64,000 bases of DNA from Microbacterium caowuchunii (GCF_008727755.1 NZ_CP044231.1:1-64000), one strand, 5' to 3'. Shown: positions 35,318 to 44,911, numbered from the stretch's first letter. Numbers and translations: made by a program. Notes: a model not told the origin generated them from the sequence alone.

Positions 35318-38221
35318 ATGCTGGTGATCCTCGCTGCATTCGGGATTCTGCCCCTGCTGCTGCCCTGGCTGGTGCGCCGGATCGGCGCGCGTGCCTTCTA
35401 CGCGGCGGCGGTGCTGCCGATCGGGGCGTTCGGATACACCGTCTGGCTCACCCCACAGGTCCTCGGCGGAGACATTCCCTTCGAGACATACGAGTGGATC
35501 CCCAGCCTCGGGATCGCGCTGTCCATGCGGATGGACGTCCTCAGCTGGGTCCTCACCCTCATCGTGACCGGCGTGGGCGCGCTCGTGATGCTCTACTGCC
35601 GGTGGTACTTCGAGGGGAAGCATTCGGGGCTCGGACAGTTCTCCGCCGTCCTCCTGGCCTTCGCGGGCGCCATGTACGGGCTCGTGCTGACCGACGACCT
35701 CGTCGTGCTGGTGATGTTCTGGGAGGTCACGAGCGTGCTGTCGTACCTGCTCATCGGGTACTACCACGTCCGTGGTGCCAGCCGGCGCGCGGCCCTGCAG
35801 GCTCTCTTGGTGACCACGCTCGGCGGGCTCGTCATGCTCATCGGCGTCGTGCTGCTGGTGGTCGAGGCCGGCACCTCGAGCCTGTCCGGCATCCTCGCCG
35901 AGGCACCCACGGGTCCGGTCGTCAACGCCGCCCTCGTGATGCTGCTGGTCGGCGCCCTCAGCAAGTCCGCGATCTTCCCCTTCCACTTCTGGCTGCCCGG
36001 CGCCATGGCCGCGCCGACCCCGGTCAGCGCTTACCTGCACGCCGCCGCCATGGTGAAGGCGGGCATCTATCTCATCGCCAGGTTCGCCCCGGTGTACGCG
36101 ATCGCCGAGCCGTGGCGTCCCATCGTCGTCTCGCTCGGTGTGTTCACGATGCTGCTCGGCGGCATCCAGGCCCTCCGTGAGAACGACCTGAAGCGCATCC
36201 TCGCGTTCGGCACCGTCAGCCAGCTCGGTTTCCTCACGATCGTGCTCGGGTTCGGTACGCGGGACGCCGCCCTCGGCGGTCTCGCCCTCCTGGTGAGCCA
36301 CGCCCTCTTCAAGTCCGCGCTCTTCCTCGTGGTCGGCGTCATCGACCGCCAGCTCTCCACACGCGACATCACCGAGTTGTCCGGCGTGGGCCGGCAGGCC
36401 CCGACGCTCGCGGTCTTCTCGATCATCGCGGTGTGCTCCATGGCGGGGATCATCCCGACGCTCGGCTTCGTGGCCAAGGAGACCGTGCTCGCCGCCTTCC
36501 TCGAGGACCCGTCGCCGTGGGCTCTCGTGGCCCTCATCGGGGTGCTCATCGGGTCGGTGCTCACGATGGCCTACGGCATCCGCTTCGTGTGGGGCGCGTT
36601 CTGGACCAAGCGGGACGCATCCGGCGCCGCGCTGCCGCGCACCGAATGGCCCGACCCGCCGGTGGGCTTCCTCGCCGCGCCCGTCATCCTTTCCGGCCTG
36701 ACGGTCGTCGGCGGCTTTGCCGCCCCCGCGCTCGACACGGCCTTCGCCGGATACGCGGACACCGCGCCGCAGGTGAGCGAGTACACCGCTCACCTGGCGC
36801 TCTGGCACGGATGGGAGACCGCGCTCTTCCTGTCGGTCGGCTCCGTGCTGCTCGGCGCGCTCGTGTTCTTCCTCGCCCTGCGCGTGCGCTGGTCGGCGCG
36901 CCGGAGGGTGCTCCCGTTCACTGCGGCGGACGTCTACAACGGCGTGCTGCGCGGTATCGCCCGGGTGTCGGTCTGGGTGACGGGTTTCACCCAGCGGGGA
37001 TCGCTGCCCGTCTACGTGGGAACGATCTTCGTCGTCTTCGTCGCCGCCCAGGGAACCGCCCTGCTGAGCGGTTCGCAGTGGCAGGTGGAGCTGGAGCTCT
37101 GGCAGTCGCCCGTGCAGGTGTTCGCCGCGCCGGTGATGATCGTGGCGGGGCTGATCGCCGTGCGGGCGCAGAAGCGCTACACCGGGGTCGTCCTCGTCTC
37201 GGTGACCGGACTCGGGATGGTGCTGCTGTTCGCCACGAGCGGCGCCCCCGACCTCGCCCTGACGCAGATCCTCGTCGAGACGGTGACGCTCGTCGCCTTC
37301 GCCCTCGTGCTGCGCCGCATCCCGGCTCGGATGGGGGACCACAACGACTCCGTCGCGCCCATCGCACGCGCCGTCCTCGCCGCCGCGGTCGGGCTCACGA
37401 TGGCACTCGTGGCCATCGTCGCCACCGGTGCCCGCGTCGCCGAGCCGATCTCGCTCCGGTTCCCCGACCTCGCATACGAACTGGGGCATGGACGCAACGT
37501 CGTCAACGTCGCACTCGTGGACCTGCGCGGGTGGGACACGATGGGGGAGCTGTCGGTGCTGATCCTCGCCGCGACCGGCGTCGCCTCACTGGTGTTCGTC
37601 ACGCACCGATCCGACACGCTCTCCGACCTCACCCGACCGCTGCAGACCATGCCCGCGCGGCGCCCGCTGCTCGAGACGTCCGAGGGCCTGCAGCCGCAGG
37701 GCGCCGGGGTCACCGGTCGTCGCGCCTGGCTCGTCGGCGGACAGCGCGTCCGCGCCGAGGACCGCTCCATCCTCCTCGAGGTCGTCGTCCGCATCCTCTT
37801 CCACACGATCATCATCGTGTCGCTCTACGTCCTGTTCGCCGGGCACAACCTGCCCGGCGGTGGCTTCGCCGGCGGTCTCATCGCCGGGATGGCGCTCGTC
37901 ATGCGATACGTGGCGGGCGGTCCGTACGAGCTCGGCGCGGCGGCGCCCACGGATGCCGGTCGCCTCCTCGGCGCGGGGATGCTGATCGCGGTGGGAAGCG
38001 CCGTCGTCCCGCTGTTCTTCGGCGCCGCGCCCCTGACCAGCACCTTCTTCGAAGCGGAGATCCCGGTGCTCGGCCACGTCGAGTTCGTGACGTCGGCGAT
38101 CTTCGACGTGGGCGTGTACCTGGTCGTCATCGGACTCGTGCTCGATGTCCTCCGCAGCCTCGGCGCCGAGGTCGACCGGCAGACCAAAGTGCTGCGCGAC
38201 CGGGGGGTGATCGTGCGATGA
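35318..38221 (+). CDS. mnhA: Mrp/Mnh Na+/H+ antiporter subunit A (A-B fusion)
   Basis: A 967-aa polytopic subunit of the multi-component cation/proton antiporter, homologous to complex I NuoL. The NuoL-like core, with LPGAMAAPTPVSAYLHAAAMVKAG (about 225-248), has the conserved Lys and Glu residues for proton transfer. The C-terminus (about 810-967) contains an MnhB-like domain (LFHTIIIVSLYVLFAGHNLPGG), so no separate mnhB is needed. ATG 35318 follows GAGGAGG. It overlaps mnhC by 4 bases. Confidence 0.95.
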   Translation: MLVILAAFGILPLLLPWLVRRIGARAFYAAAVLPIGAFGYTVWLTPQVLGGDIPFETYEWIPSLGIALSMRMDVLSWVLTLIVTGVGALVMLYCRWYFEGKHSGLGQFSAVLLAFAGAMYGLVLTDDLVVLVMFWEVTSVLSYLLIGYYHVRGASRRAALQALLVTTLGGLVMLIGVVLLVVEAGTSSLSGILAEAPTGPVVNAALVMLLVGALSKSAIFPFHFWLPGAMAAPTPVSAYLHAAAMVKAGIYLIARFAPVYAIAEPWRPIVVSLGVFTMLLGGIQALRENDLKRILAFGTVSQLGFLTIVLGFGTRDAALGGLALLVSHALFKSALFLVVGVIDRQLSTRDITELSGVGRQAPTLAVFSIIAVCSMAGIIPTLGFVAKETVLAAFLEDPSPWALVALIGVLIGSVLTMAYGIRFVWGAFWTKRDASGAALPRTEWPDPPVGFLAAPVILSGLTVVGGFAAPALDTAFAGYADTAPQVSEYTAHLALWHGWETALFLSVGSVLLGALVFFLALRVRWSARRRVLPFTAADVYNGVLRGIARVSVWVTGFTQRGSLPVYVGTIFVVFVAAQGTALLSGSQWQVELELWQSPVQVFAAPVMIVAGLIAVRAQKRYTGVVLVSVTGLGMVLLFATSGAPDLALTQILVETVTLVAFALVLRRIPARMGDHNDSVAPIARAVLAAAVGLTMALVAIVATGARVAEPISLRFPDLAYELGHGRNVVNVALVDLRGWDTMGELSVLILAATGVASLVFVTHRSDTLSDLTRPLQTMPARRPLLETSEGLQPQGAGVTGRRAWLVGGQRVRAEDRSILLEVVVRILFHTIIIVSLYVLFAGHNLPGGGFAGGLIAGMALVMRYVAGGPYELGAAAPTDAGRLLGAGMLIAVGSAVVPLFFGAAPLTSTFFEAEIPVLGHVEFVTSAIFDVGVYLVVIGLVLDVLRSLGAEVDRQTKVLRDRGVIVR

Positions 38222-38772
38222 ACGTCTCCCTCGTGCTCATCATCATCATGGCCGTGCTCTTCGCGTGCGGTGTCTACGCCATGCTCGAGCGCAGCCTCAC
38301 CCGTGTCCTGATCGGGTTCCTGCTGCTCGGGAACGCGGCGAACCTCCTCCTGCTGATCATGATCGGCGCGCCCGGCGACGCGCCGTTCTTCCAGGAGGGC
38401 GCGGATGCCGAGACGTTCTCGGACCCGCTGCCGCAGGCACTCACCCTGACCGCCATCGTGATCACGTTCGCCGTCTCGGCCTTCCTCCTCGCCCTCATCT
38501 ACCGCTCTTGGCAGCTCGGCCAGGCGGACACGGTCGAGGACGACGTCGTGGATGTGGCCGTGCGCCGGCGCAGCGCGGAGGCCGACGAGGAGATGGACGA
38601 GGAGATCACCGAGGAGGACGACGACGCGACGACGGACTTCGTGGATGTGGCGAGCCTGCCCATCACGGTCCTCGGCAGCCGCGACGTGCCCGGACTCCGC
38701 GAGGACGCCCCGGTTGACCGGGGATACCTGCCCCGCACTGACGACGACGACCCGGACGGAGGCACGCGATGA
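38218..38772 (+). CDS. mnhC: Mrp/Mnh antiporter subunit C with acidic tail
   Basis: A 184-aa subunit homologous to NuoK. The family core of three helices covers about 1-105 (LIGFLLLGNAANLLLLIM, PLPQALTLTAIVITFAVSAF). The remaining 75-80 residues form an unusual, highly acidic tail (EADEEMDEEITEEDDD near 122-137). The family is normally about 110-120 aa. ATGA overlaps occur at both ends. Confidence 0.93.
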   Translation: MNVSLVLIIIMAVLFACGVYAMLERSLTRVLIGFLLLGNAANLLLLIMIGAPGDAPFFQEGADAETFSDPLPQALTLTAIVITFAVSAFLLALIYRSWQLGQADTVEDDVVDVAVRRRSAEADEEMDEEITEEDDDATTDFVDVASLPITVLGSRDVPGLREDAPVDRGYLPRTDDDDPDGGTR

Positions 38773-40337
38773 GCGCCCTCGTCCCGCTGCTGGTCACCCT
38801 GCCCCTGATCGGGGCGGCCCTGACCCTCGTCTTCGGCCGCCGCCGCCGCATCCAGGTCGCCGTGTCGATCACGACGCTGACCGCCGTCATGGTGATCGCG
38901 GCCGTGCTGCTCACGGTCGTCGACAGCGGCACCCCGCTGGCGGTCGCGGTAGGCGGGTGGCCCATCCCCTTCGGGATCGTCCTGTACGTCGACCGGCTCG
39001 CGGCACTGCTCGTACTCATCTCGAGCATCGTGCTGCTGGCCGTCCTCCTGTTCTCGGTGGGACAGGGTGCCGCCGACGGCGATGACGAGACGCCGGTCTC
39101 GATCTTCCACCCCTCGTACCTGATCCTCGCGGCCGGCATCTTCAACGCCTTCATCGCGGGGGACCTGTTCAACCTGTACGTCGGGTTCGAGATCCTCCTG
39201 GTCGCCTCCTACGTGCTGATCACCCTCGGCGGGACGGCGCCCCGCATCCGTGCCGGAGTGGTCTACATCGTCGTCTCGCTCGTCTCGTCGATCCTGTTCC
39301 TGGCGGCGATCGCGATGATCTACGGCGCCCTCGGCACGGTGAACATGGCGCAGATCGCTGAACGGATGGCGGAGCTGCCGCAGGACGTGCAGCTCGTCCT
39401 GCACTTGATGCTGCTGCTCGCCTTCAGCATCAAGGCGGCGGTCTTCCCGCTCTCGTTCTGGCTGCCGGACTCGTACCCGACCGCCCCGGCGCCCGTGACG
39501 GCCGTGTTCGCCGGGTTGCTGACGAAGGTCGGCGTCTACGCGATGATCCGCACCGAGACGCAGCTGTTCCGCGACAACGACGTGAACACGCTCCTGCTGA
39601 TCGTCGCCCTCGCCACGATGATCGTCGGCGTGCTGGGCGCGGTCGCGCAGGCGGAGATGAAACGCATCCTGTCGTTCACCCTGGTCAGCCACATCGGCTA
39701 CATGGTGTTCGGGCTCGCCATCGCGACGCCGGCCGCGATCGGGGCGACGATCTACTACATGATCCACCACATCGTGGTGCAGACGACCCTCTTCCTCGCC
39801 GTGGGGCTCATCGAGCGACGCGCCGGGACCACCTCGATCCTCAAGCTGAAGGGGCTGATGCGCGCGGCGCCGATCATCGCGGTGCTGTACTTCATCCCCG
39901 CAGTCAACCTGGGCGGCCTCCCGCCGTTCTCCGGCTTCATCGGCAAGTACGCCCTGTTCGACGCCGCCGCCGAGGTGGGCACGCCGCTCATGATCGTGCT
40001 CATCGTCGGCGGGATCGTCACCTCGCTGCTCACCCTGTACTCGCTCATGCGCGCATGGAACCTCGGCTTCTGGCGCGAGGACGGCACCGAGGAGCCGGAG
40101 GTCGAGGCCCGCGTCGAGTACCTGGGCCACTCGCCGGCCGCGGGTGTGCAGACCGAGCGGCGCGTGATCCCGCGGGTGATGACCGCCGCCACCGCCGGCA
40201 TGGTCGCCGTGACTTTGGCGCTGACGGTGTTCGCGGGTCCCCTCTACGACATGTGCGCCCGCATCGGCGAAGGCCTGTTGCAGCCCGTCCACATCTCGCA
40301 GCTCGATGACACCCCCTCCGCGGAGGTGGCACCGTGA
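38769..40337 (+). CDS. mnhD: Mrp/Mnh antiporter subunit D
   Basis: A 522-aa NuoN/NuoM-like membrane subunit with about 14 helices. Conserved Glu in the YVGFEILLVASYV helix (about 138), Lys in LLAFSIKAAVFPLSFWLPDSYP (about 225) and Lys in FAGLLTKVGVYAMIRTE are the proton-path residues. Start and stop overlap neighbours by 4 bases, indicating tight coupling in the operon. Confidence 0.95.
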   Translation: MSALVPLLVTLPLIGAALTLVFGRRRRIQVAVSITTLTAVMVIAAVLLTVVDSGTPLAVAVGGWPIPFGIVLYVDRLAALLVLISSIVLLAVLLFSVGQGAADGDDETPVSIFHPSYLILAAGIFNAFIAGDLFNLYVGFEILLVASYVLITLGGTAPRIRAGVVYIVVSLVSSILFLAAIAMIYGALGTVNMAQIAERMAELPQDVQLVLHLMLLLAFSIKAAVFPLSFWLPDSYPTAPAPVTAVFAGLLTKVGVYAMIRTETQLFRDNDVNTLLLIVALATMIVGVLGAVAQAEMKRILSFTLVSHIGYMVFGLAIATPAAIGATIYYMIHHIVVQTTLFLAVGLIERRAGTTSILKLKGLMRAAPIIAVLYFIPAVNLGGLPPFSGFIGKYALFDAAAEVGTPLMIVLIVGGIVTSLLTLYSLMRAWNLGFWREDGTEEPEVEARVEYLGHSPAAGVQTERRVIPRVMTAATAGMVAVTLALTVFAGPLYDMCARIGEGLLQPVHISQLDDTPSAEVAP

Positions 40338-40900
40338 GCCCGACCACCCGCAAGACCCGCTGGACGCAGGTGTGGCGGCAGCTGCCCTTCTTCGTGTGGC
40401 TGATCGCGCTGTGGATGCTGCTGTGGGGACAGTTCACCGTGGTGGCGTTCGTGACGGGGCTGCTCGCTGCGATCTTCGTCACCCGCGTCTTCCAGCTGCC
40501 GCCGGTGGAGCTGTCCGGCCGGGTGCATCTCTGGCACGGACTGGTCTTCATCGCCACGTTCAGCGTCGCGCTCGTGCGCGGTTCGCTCACCGTCGCCTGG
40601 CAGGTCATCAACCCCCAGCACTATCCGGGAACCGCCATCATCGCCGTGCCGATGCGGACGGACGACGACCTGATCCTCTCGCACACCGCGGTCACCGCAT
40701 CCCTCATCCCGGGGTCGCTCATCATCGACATCGACCGCGACCGCCGCATCCTCTACCTGCATGTCATCGGGGTGCGGTCGGACGAGGACGTCGAGGCGCA
40801 GCGGCGAAGCGTGCAGGAGTGGGAGCGCCGGATCGTGCGCGCCCTGGGTTCGCGGGTGCAGGTCGCGCAGGTCATGGCCGAGAGCGAGGCATCATCGTGA
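40334..40900 (+). CDS. mnhE: Mrp/Mnh antiporter subunit E
   Basis: A 188-aa subunit with two or three N-terminal helices (about 17-55 and 75-98) and a soluble C-terminal domain. The family segment LSHTAVTASLIPGSLIIDID is present at about 115-135. The GTG start overlaps mnhD, and the stop overlaps mnhF by 4 bases. The C-terminal extension after about 165 is longer than in short homologues. Confidence 0.9.
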   Translation: MSPTTRKTRWTQVWRQLPFFVWLIALWMLLWGQFTVVAFVTGLLAAIFVTRVFQLPPVELSGRVHLWHGLVFIATFSVALVRGSLTVAWQVINPQHYPGTAIIAVPMRTDDDLILSHTAVTASLIPGSLIIDIDRDRRILYLHVIGVRSDEDVEAQRRSVQEWERRIVRALGSRVQVAQVMAESEASS

Positions 40901-41163
40901 ACGTCCTTCTCATGGCGATCTACGTGATCTTCGCGGTCGCCGCGATCCTCACCGTCTGGCGCATCGTGCGCGGACCGTCCATCCTGGACCGCGCGGTCGC
41001 CTCGGACGTGCTGCTGACCGAATTGATGTGCGTGCTGGGGGCCGAGATGGCGATCAACGGACACACCGCGACCCTTCCGGTGCTGCTGGTCATCGCCGCC
41101 ATCGGCGTGTTCGGGTCGATCTCGATCGCCCGGTTCGTCGCACGCAGGGACGGATCGAACTGA
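40897..41163 (+). CDS. mnhF: Mrp/Mnh antiporter subunit F
   Basis: An 88-aa three-helix subunit with the family motif RGPSILDRAVASDVL (about 25-39) and a conserved Asp. The GTG start at 40897 overlaps the mnhE stop (GTGA). The stop overlaps the mnhG ATG by one base (TGATG). Confidence 0.92.
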   Translation: MNVLLMAIYVIFAVAAILTVWRIVRGPSILDRAVASDVLLTELMCVLGAEMAINGHTATLPVLLVIAAIGVFGSISIARFVARRDGSN

Positions 41164-41585
41164 TGCGCGTCTGGAACACGGTCCTCGCCGCCGCCTCCGA
41201 CTCGACCATCGCGGAGGTCACCGGCCCCTGGGATGCGGTGCTGGACGTCACCGTGCTCGTCCTCATCCTGATCGGCGCCCTGCTCTGCCTGACGGCCGCG
41301 ATCGGCCTGCTGCGCTTCCACGACGTGCCGACCCGCCTGCACGCCGCGACGAAGCCGCAGGTGCTCGGGCTGATCCTGATCTGCCTGGCCATCGCGCTGT
41401 CCGCGCGTTCCTGGCCCGTGGTCGCCTTCCTCGTGCCGATCGTTCTGGTCCAGCTCGCGACGGCCCCGTTGTCCGCTCACATGGTGGCGCGGCAGTCGTA
41501 CCGGAACGGGACGGTGGACGAGGCCGGTCTGTACGTGGACGAGCTGGCCGATTCGCGGCGGACACCGCCCGCATCCGGCGGCTGA
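41163..41585 (+). CDS. mnhG: Mrp/Mnh antiporter subunit G
   Basis: A 140-aa three-helix subunit. GLLRFHDVPTRLHAATKPQVLGL (about 48-70) is the MnhG/PhaG hallmark. It is the last gene of the complete mnhA(B)CDEFG operon. The operon exchanges external H+ for internal Na+ or other monovalent cations, and so serves pH and salt tolerance. An intergenic palindrome follows. Confidence 0.92.
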   Translation: MRVWNTVLAAASDSTIAEVTGPWDAVLDVTVLVLILIGALLCLTAAIGLLRFHDVPTRLHAATKPQVLGLILICLAIALSARSWPVVAFLVPIVLVQLATAPLSAHMVARQSYRNGTVDEAGLYVDELADSRRTPPASGG

Positions 41586-41609
41586 GTCCGCGTCACCGGC
41601 AATCTTTCT

Positions 41610-41684
41610 CCCGCGAGACAGCACGCTACGCACGAGACTGCGGCTGGTTACGTCTGTTTCGTGCTGCCGATGCAGTCTCGCGGG
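41610..41684. repeat. Large imperfect palindrome between convergent genes
   Basis: CCCGCGAGAC (41610-41619) pairs with GTCTCGCGGG (41675-41684), and AGCACG (41620-41625) pairs with CGTGCT (41660-41665). The 8-mer GAGACAGC/GAGACTGC occurs at 41615-41622 and 41634-41641, and inverted at 41672-41679. It lies between convergent mnhG and the YhgE-type gene. It may act as a bidirectional terminator or be a dispersed repeat. Confidence 0.65.
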
Positions 41685-41728
41685 GAAGGAGACCCCTGGC
41701 CGACGGGACGGTGGAAGCCGGGGGCGCG

Positions 41729-43582
41729 TCAGCTCATCAGGCTGGGGGCGAGGTCGCGGAGCGTTCGACGGTGCGTCATCCGTGTGACCCCGATGGCGGC
41801 GAGCAGGAGCGCGACCGCCGTCCAGATCAGCATGATCCCGGCATCGCCCGCGATCCGGCCGAGGTCCCCGCCGTACATCAGCTGGCGCATCGCATCCACC
41901 ACGAAACCCATCGGCAGGATGTGATGGAGCCCGGTGAGCGGTGTCGGGAGGGTCTGCCAAGGGAACGTTCCGCCCGCGGTCACGAGCTGCAGCACCATCA
42001 GCACGAGCCCGAGGAACTGGCCCACGGACCCGAGCCAGACGTTCAGGGCCAGGATGATGGCTGCGTACGTGAGCGCGGCGAGCACCATGATCCCCAGAGT
42101 GGCGAGCGGGTTCGCGAAGGTGAAGCCGAGAGCGATGGAGAGCACGCCGAACAGCGCCACCATCTGGACGCCGCCGAGGAGCCCCGGTGTCAGCCACCCG
42201 GCGAGCGTGATGCGCACGGGGGAGTGCAGGGCGGTCACCGCACGTCGTGACACCGGTTTCACGATCAGGAAGAGCGCGTAGATGCCGATCCACCCGGCGA
42301 GGGCGGCGAAGAACGGCGCGAGACCTGCCCCGTAGTCGGCGGCGGCGGCGACCTTGCTCGATTCGATCAGCACGGGGTCGGAGATGGTCGTCGCCTGCTG
42401 CTCGCGCAGCGACTCGTCCGTCTCCGGGATCTGCGTCACCCCCGACGCGAGTCCATCGCGCAGGGTTCCGGCTCCGTCCGCCAGTGCGCTCAGACCGGTC
42501 GCGAGTGTCCCCACACCGTCCCGCAGCTGACCGCTGGCGGATGCGGCCGCCTCCGTACCGCTCGCGAGCTGCGCGGTGCCGTCGGCCAGCTGCGCAGCGC
42601 CGTCGGCGACCTGTGCGGCGCCCTCCGCCAGGCGGTCGACCTGCCCGACCGCCGCCTGCACGGAGTCGTTCGCCGAGGTGATGCGTGTGCCCAGCGGATC
42701 GAGCTGTGCGAGCACGTCGGCGATCTCCTCCGGGGTGAGGCCGCGGGCGGCCATCTCGTCGGCGAGGGCGGCGCGCACCTCGGGAAGGGCGTCGACGGCG
42801 CTCTGCGCGGCGGCGGCGGCGCGGTCGGCGTAGCCGTCCAGGGCGGCGGTGCCGTCGGCCACCTGCCGGGTCCCGGAGGCCACCTGCGCGGCGCCGGATG
42901 CGGCATCCGCGGCGCCGGAGGCGAGGGTGGCGGTGCCGTCGGCGAGCTGGCCCGCCCCGTCCCCGAGGCGGCCCGCACCGGAGACGGCATCCACCGCTCC
43001 GGAGGTCAGCTCACCGGCACCGTCGGCAGCCGTCTGCAAGCTGTCCCGGACGTCGGACAGCGCGGTCAGCAGGCGGAGCGCCGCCTGGTCGCCGACCAGC
43101 TTCGCCACCGAGGACCGGATGCGTTCGATCGCCTGGGCGCCGATGGTCGAGGCGAGGTAGTTGTTGGCGTCGTTCGTGGCGAGTTCCAGCGTGGCCTGGC
43201 GCGGTTCATCGCCGGCCGGGGAGACCAGCGCGTCGGAGAAGTCGGTGGGGATCGTGACCGTGAAATCCACCGCTCCCTGCTCCAGGGCCGCAGCGGCGCC
43301 GGCAGCCGGCATCCGCTGCCAGTCGAACGCGCCGTCCTCGACGAGGCTCTCCGCGACCCGATCGCCGTAGTTGGTCACGACGCCGGACTCGTCGACACCG
43401 CTGTCCTCCACGACGAGGGCGACCGGCACCTGGTCCAGCCGTGCGTACGGGTCCTGGTTCGCCCACAGGTAGAGACCGCCGTAGAGCACCGGGACGCAGA
43501 TGAGAGCGGCGAGAGCGAGTACCGACATCCGGCTCGACGTGAGACGGCGCAGTTCCGCCAGGATCATGGCCGGGATCTTCAT
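41729..43582 (-). CDS. YhgE/Pip-family membrane protein (ABC-2-like exporter)
   Basis: A 617-aa protein with one N-terminal membrane helix (about 18-36) and a long extracellular region. That region contains many repeats of the kind G-A-x-Q-L-A-D-G-T-x-x-L-A-S-G (about 185-400). At least five C-terminal helices follow (about 430-600). This is the YhgE/Pip architecture. Homologues are linked to export and to phage or type VII secretion factors. ATG 43582 is chosen for its ATGA overlap with the upstream gene. Regulation is probably by the TetR protein two genes upstream. Confidence 0.87.
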   Translation of the reverse strand: MKIPAMILAELRRLTSSRMSVLALAALICVPVLYGGLYLWANQDPYARLDQVPVALVVEDSGVDESGVVTNYGDRVAESLVEDGAFDWQRMPAAGAAAALEQGAVDFTVTIPTDFSDALVSPAGDEPRQATLELATNDANNYLASTIGAQAIERIRSSVAKLVGDQAALRLLTALSDVRDSLQTAADGAGELTSGAVDAVSGAGRLGDGAGQLADGTATLASGAADAASGAAQVASGTRQVADGTAALDGYADRAAAAAQSAVDALPEVRAALADEMAARGLTPEEIADVLAQLDPLGTRITSANDSVQAAVGQVDRLAEGAAQVADGAAQLADGTAQLASGTEAAASASGQLRDGVGTLATGLSALADGAGTLRDGLASGVTQIPETDESLREQQATTISDPVLIESSKVAAAADYGAGLAPFFAALAGWIGIYALFLIVKPVSRRAVTALHSPVRITLAGWLTPGLLGGVQMVALFGVLSIALGFTFANPLATLGIMVLAALTYAAIILALNVWLGSVGQFLGLVLMVLQLVTAGGTFPWQTLPTPLTGLHHILPMGFVVDAMRQLMYGGDLGRIAGDAGIMLIWTAVALLLAAIGVTRMTHRRTLRDLAPSLMS

Positions 43583-44244
43583 GCCGTCACCTCCACGGGC
43601 TCGTCCTGCGCCGCATCCGAGACGAGCGGAGCGGCGGGTCGGGCGAGGGTCGCGCGTCCGGCCAGGACCGTCCCGGATGCTTCGCCCGCCACCACCAGCA
43701 CGGCGTACCCGCGCCCGGCGAACTCCTCGGCGAGGTCCCACCACACCCGCGGATCGCCGCCGTGCCGGTCGGGGGACACCAGCACGATGCCCTCCACCCC
43801 GTCCCGGAGGACGGCGAGCTCGAGCAGCATCCGCAGCCGATCCGCAGGGCGGACGTCGGCGATCGGCACGCGCAGGTGCTCCGCCTGGCCGTGCTCGCGG
43901 AGCCAGGCGCGCGTGGCCTTCGGGTTCGAGGGGCGCCCCGCGAACATGAGCTCCTCCGCGACGACCGTGCCGACCGTGACGTTCGGCGCCGGCTCGGACA
44001 CCTGGGGCGCATCCACGAGAGCGACCCGCCGTCGCAGCGCCGAGGCGTTCGCGGCGCCGTCGATCGTCACGGAGCCGGCGTCCGGCTGCATCCGTCCACT
44101 CGCGATGAGTCCGAGGACGGTGGGACGCTGCTCGGTCTCCGCGATCGCGAGGCGCGCCTCCCGGGAGGCGTAGGAGAGGGACGTGGCGGGCAGGGCCTGC
44201 CCGCGCCGCCCCTTCGTGACATGGGAGAGGTCGACGTGCATCAT
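43579..44244 (-). CDS. Degenerate ABC-ATPase-like protein
   Basis: A 221-aa protein whose plan follows an ABC ATPase, but whose catalytic motifs are gone. The Walker A position (about 34-43) reads [10 protein letters not shown] with no GKS/T. The signature area is VRPADRLRM instead of LSGGQ, and the Walker B area [10 protein letters not shown] lacks DE. It still has [10 protein letters not shown] and a switch-like region. It lies between tetR and the YhgE-type gene with 4-base overlaps at both ends, so it is probably a structural or regulatory partner of that membrane protein. Confidence 0.7.
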   Translation of the reverse strand: MMHVDLSHVTKGRRGQALPATSLSYASREARLAIAETEQRPTVLGLIASGRMQPDAGSVTIDGAANASALRRRVALVDAPQVSEPAPNVTVGTVVAEELMFAGRPSNPKATRAWLREHGQAEHLRVPIADVRPADRLRMLLELAVLRDGVEGIVLVSPDRHGGDPRVWWDLAEEFAGRGYAVLVVAGEASGTVLAGRATLARPAAPLVSDAAQDEPVEVTA

Positions 44245-44873
44245 TCGGGTCCGGTCAGGTCGGGGTGGGCGGACAGCAACTCGTCACTCTCCCGCCAGGA
44301 CAGTCCGGCGACGCTGAGCACGGTGCGCACGGCCAGGAGGCGGGCGGCGGCGGCGGAGGAGGTCTCGAGCCGGATGATGATCATCCGGCCGGTCTCCTCG
44401 ATCAGCCGGGCGAGGGTGCCGGCGGGGATGTCCGTGCGGAGGGACCGCGCCTCCTGCCCGGCGAGGACGAGGTCGAGGAGCCGTCGGCGCAGGGGGGCGA
44501 GGGCGGCGGCGGTGTGCTGGACGTGTGCGTCGTCCAGGGCGATCGCCGCGGCCACCTGCACCTGCGCCGCCTCGTCCCACAGCCGAGCGGTGAGGCGGGC
44601 GATGGCGATGGGCGCACCGGCGCCGTCATCCGCGGGTACGGCCGCGGCGATGGCGTTGAACCGCTCGGCGCCCAGCCGCACGAGCTCGCCGAGCAGCGCC
44701 TCGCGGTCGGCGAAGTGGCCGTAGACGGCACGACGGCTGAGGCCCGCCTCGCGGGCGATGGCCTCCATCGATGCGTGGGCGTCGCGCCCCAGAAGGCGCT
44801 CGGCGGCGGTCAACAGCGTCGCGCGGTTGCGTTCGGCGTCACGGCGGAGGGCGCGCGCGGGGAGGGCGGACAT
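44241..44873 (-). CDS. TetR-family transcriptional regulator
   Basis: A 210-aa repressor. The N-terminal helix-turn-helix includes [27 protein letters not shown] (about 35-60, counted from ATG 44873). A helical ligand domain follows. MGR at 44882 is an alternative start. An inverted repeat at 44896-44911 lies just upstream and suggests autoregulation. It is the first gene of the operon with the ABC-like and YhgE-type genes. Confidence 0.9.
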   Translation of the reverse strand: MSALPARALRRDAERNRATLLTAAERLLGRDAHASMEAIAREAGLSRRAVYGHFADREALLGELVRLGAERFNAIAAAVPADDGAGAPIAIARLTARLWDEAAQVQVAAAIALDDAHVQHTAAALAPLRRRLLDLVLAGQEARSLRTDIPAGTLARLIEETGRMIIIRLETSSAAAARLLAVRTVLSVAGLSWRESDELLSAHPDLTGPE

Positions 44874-44895
44874 GCGTCCCATTGTAGAGCTAACA

Positions 44896-44911
44896 TGCAC
44901 ACGTCTGTGCA
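44896..44911. promoter_or_regulatory. Candidate TetR operator
   Basis: TGCACA-CGTC-TGTGCA is a perfect 6-bp inverted repeat with a 4-base spacer, 23 bases upstream of the tetR ATG. On the minus strand a TACAAT -10-like hexamer lies between it and the start, so binding would block the operon promoter. Confidence 0.6.
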
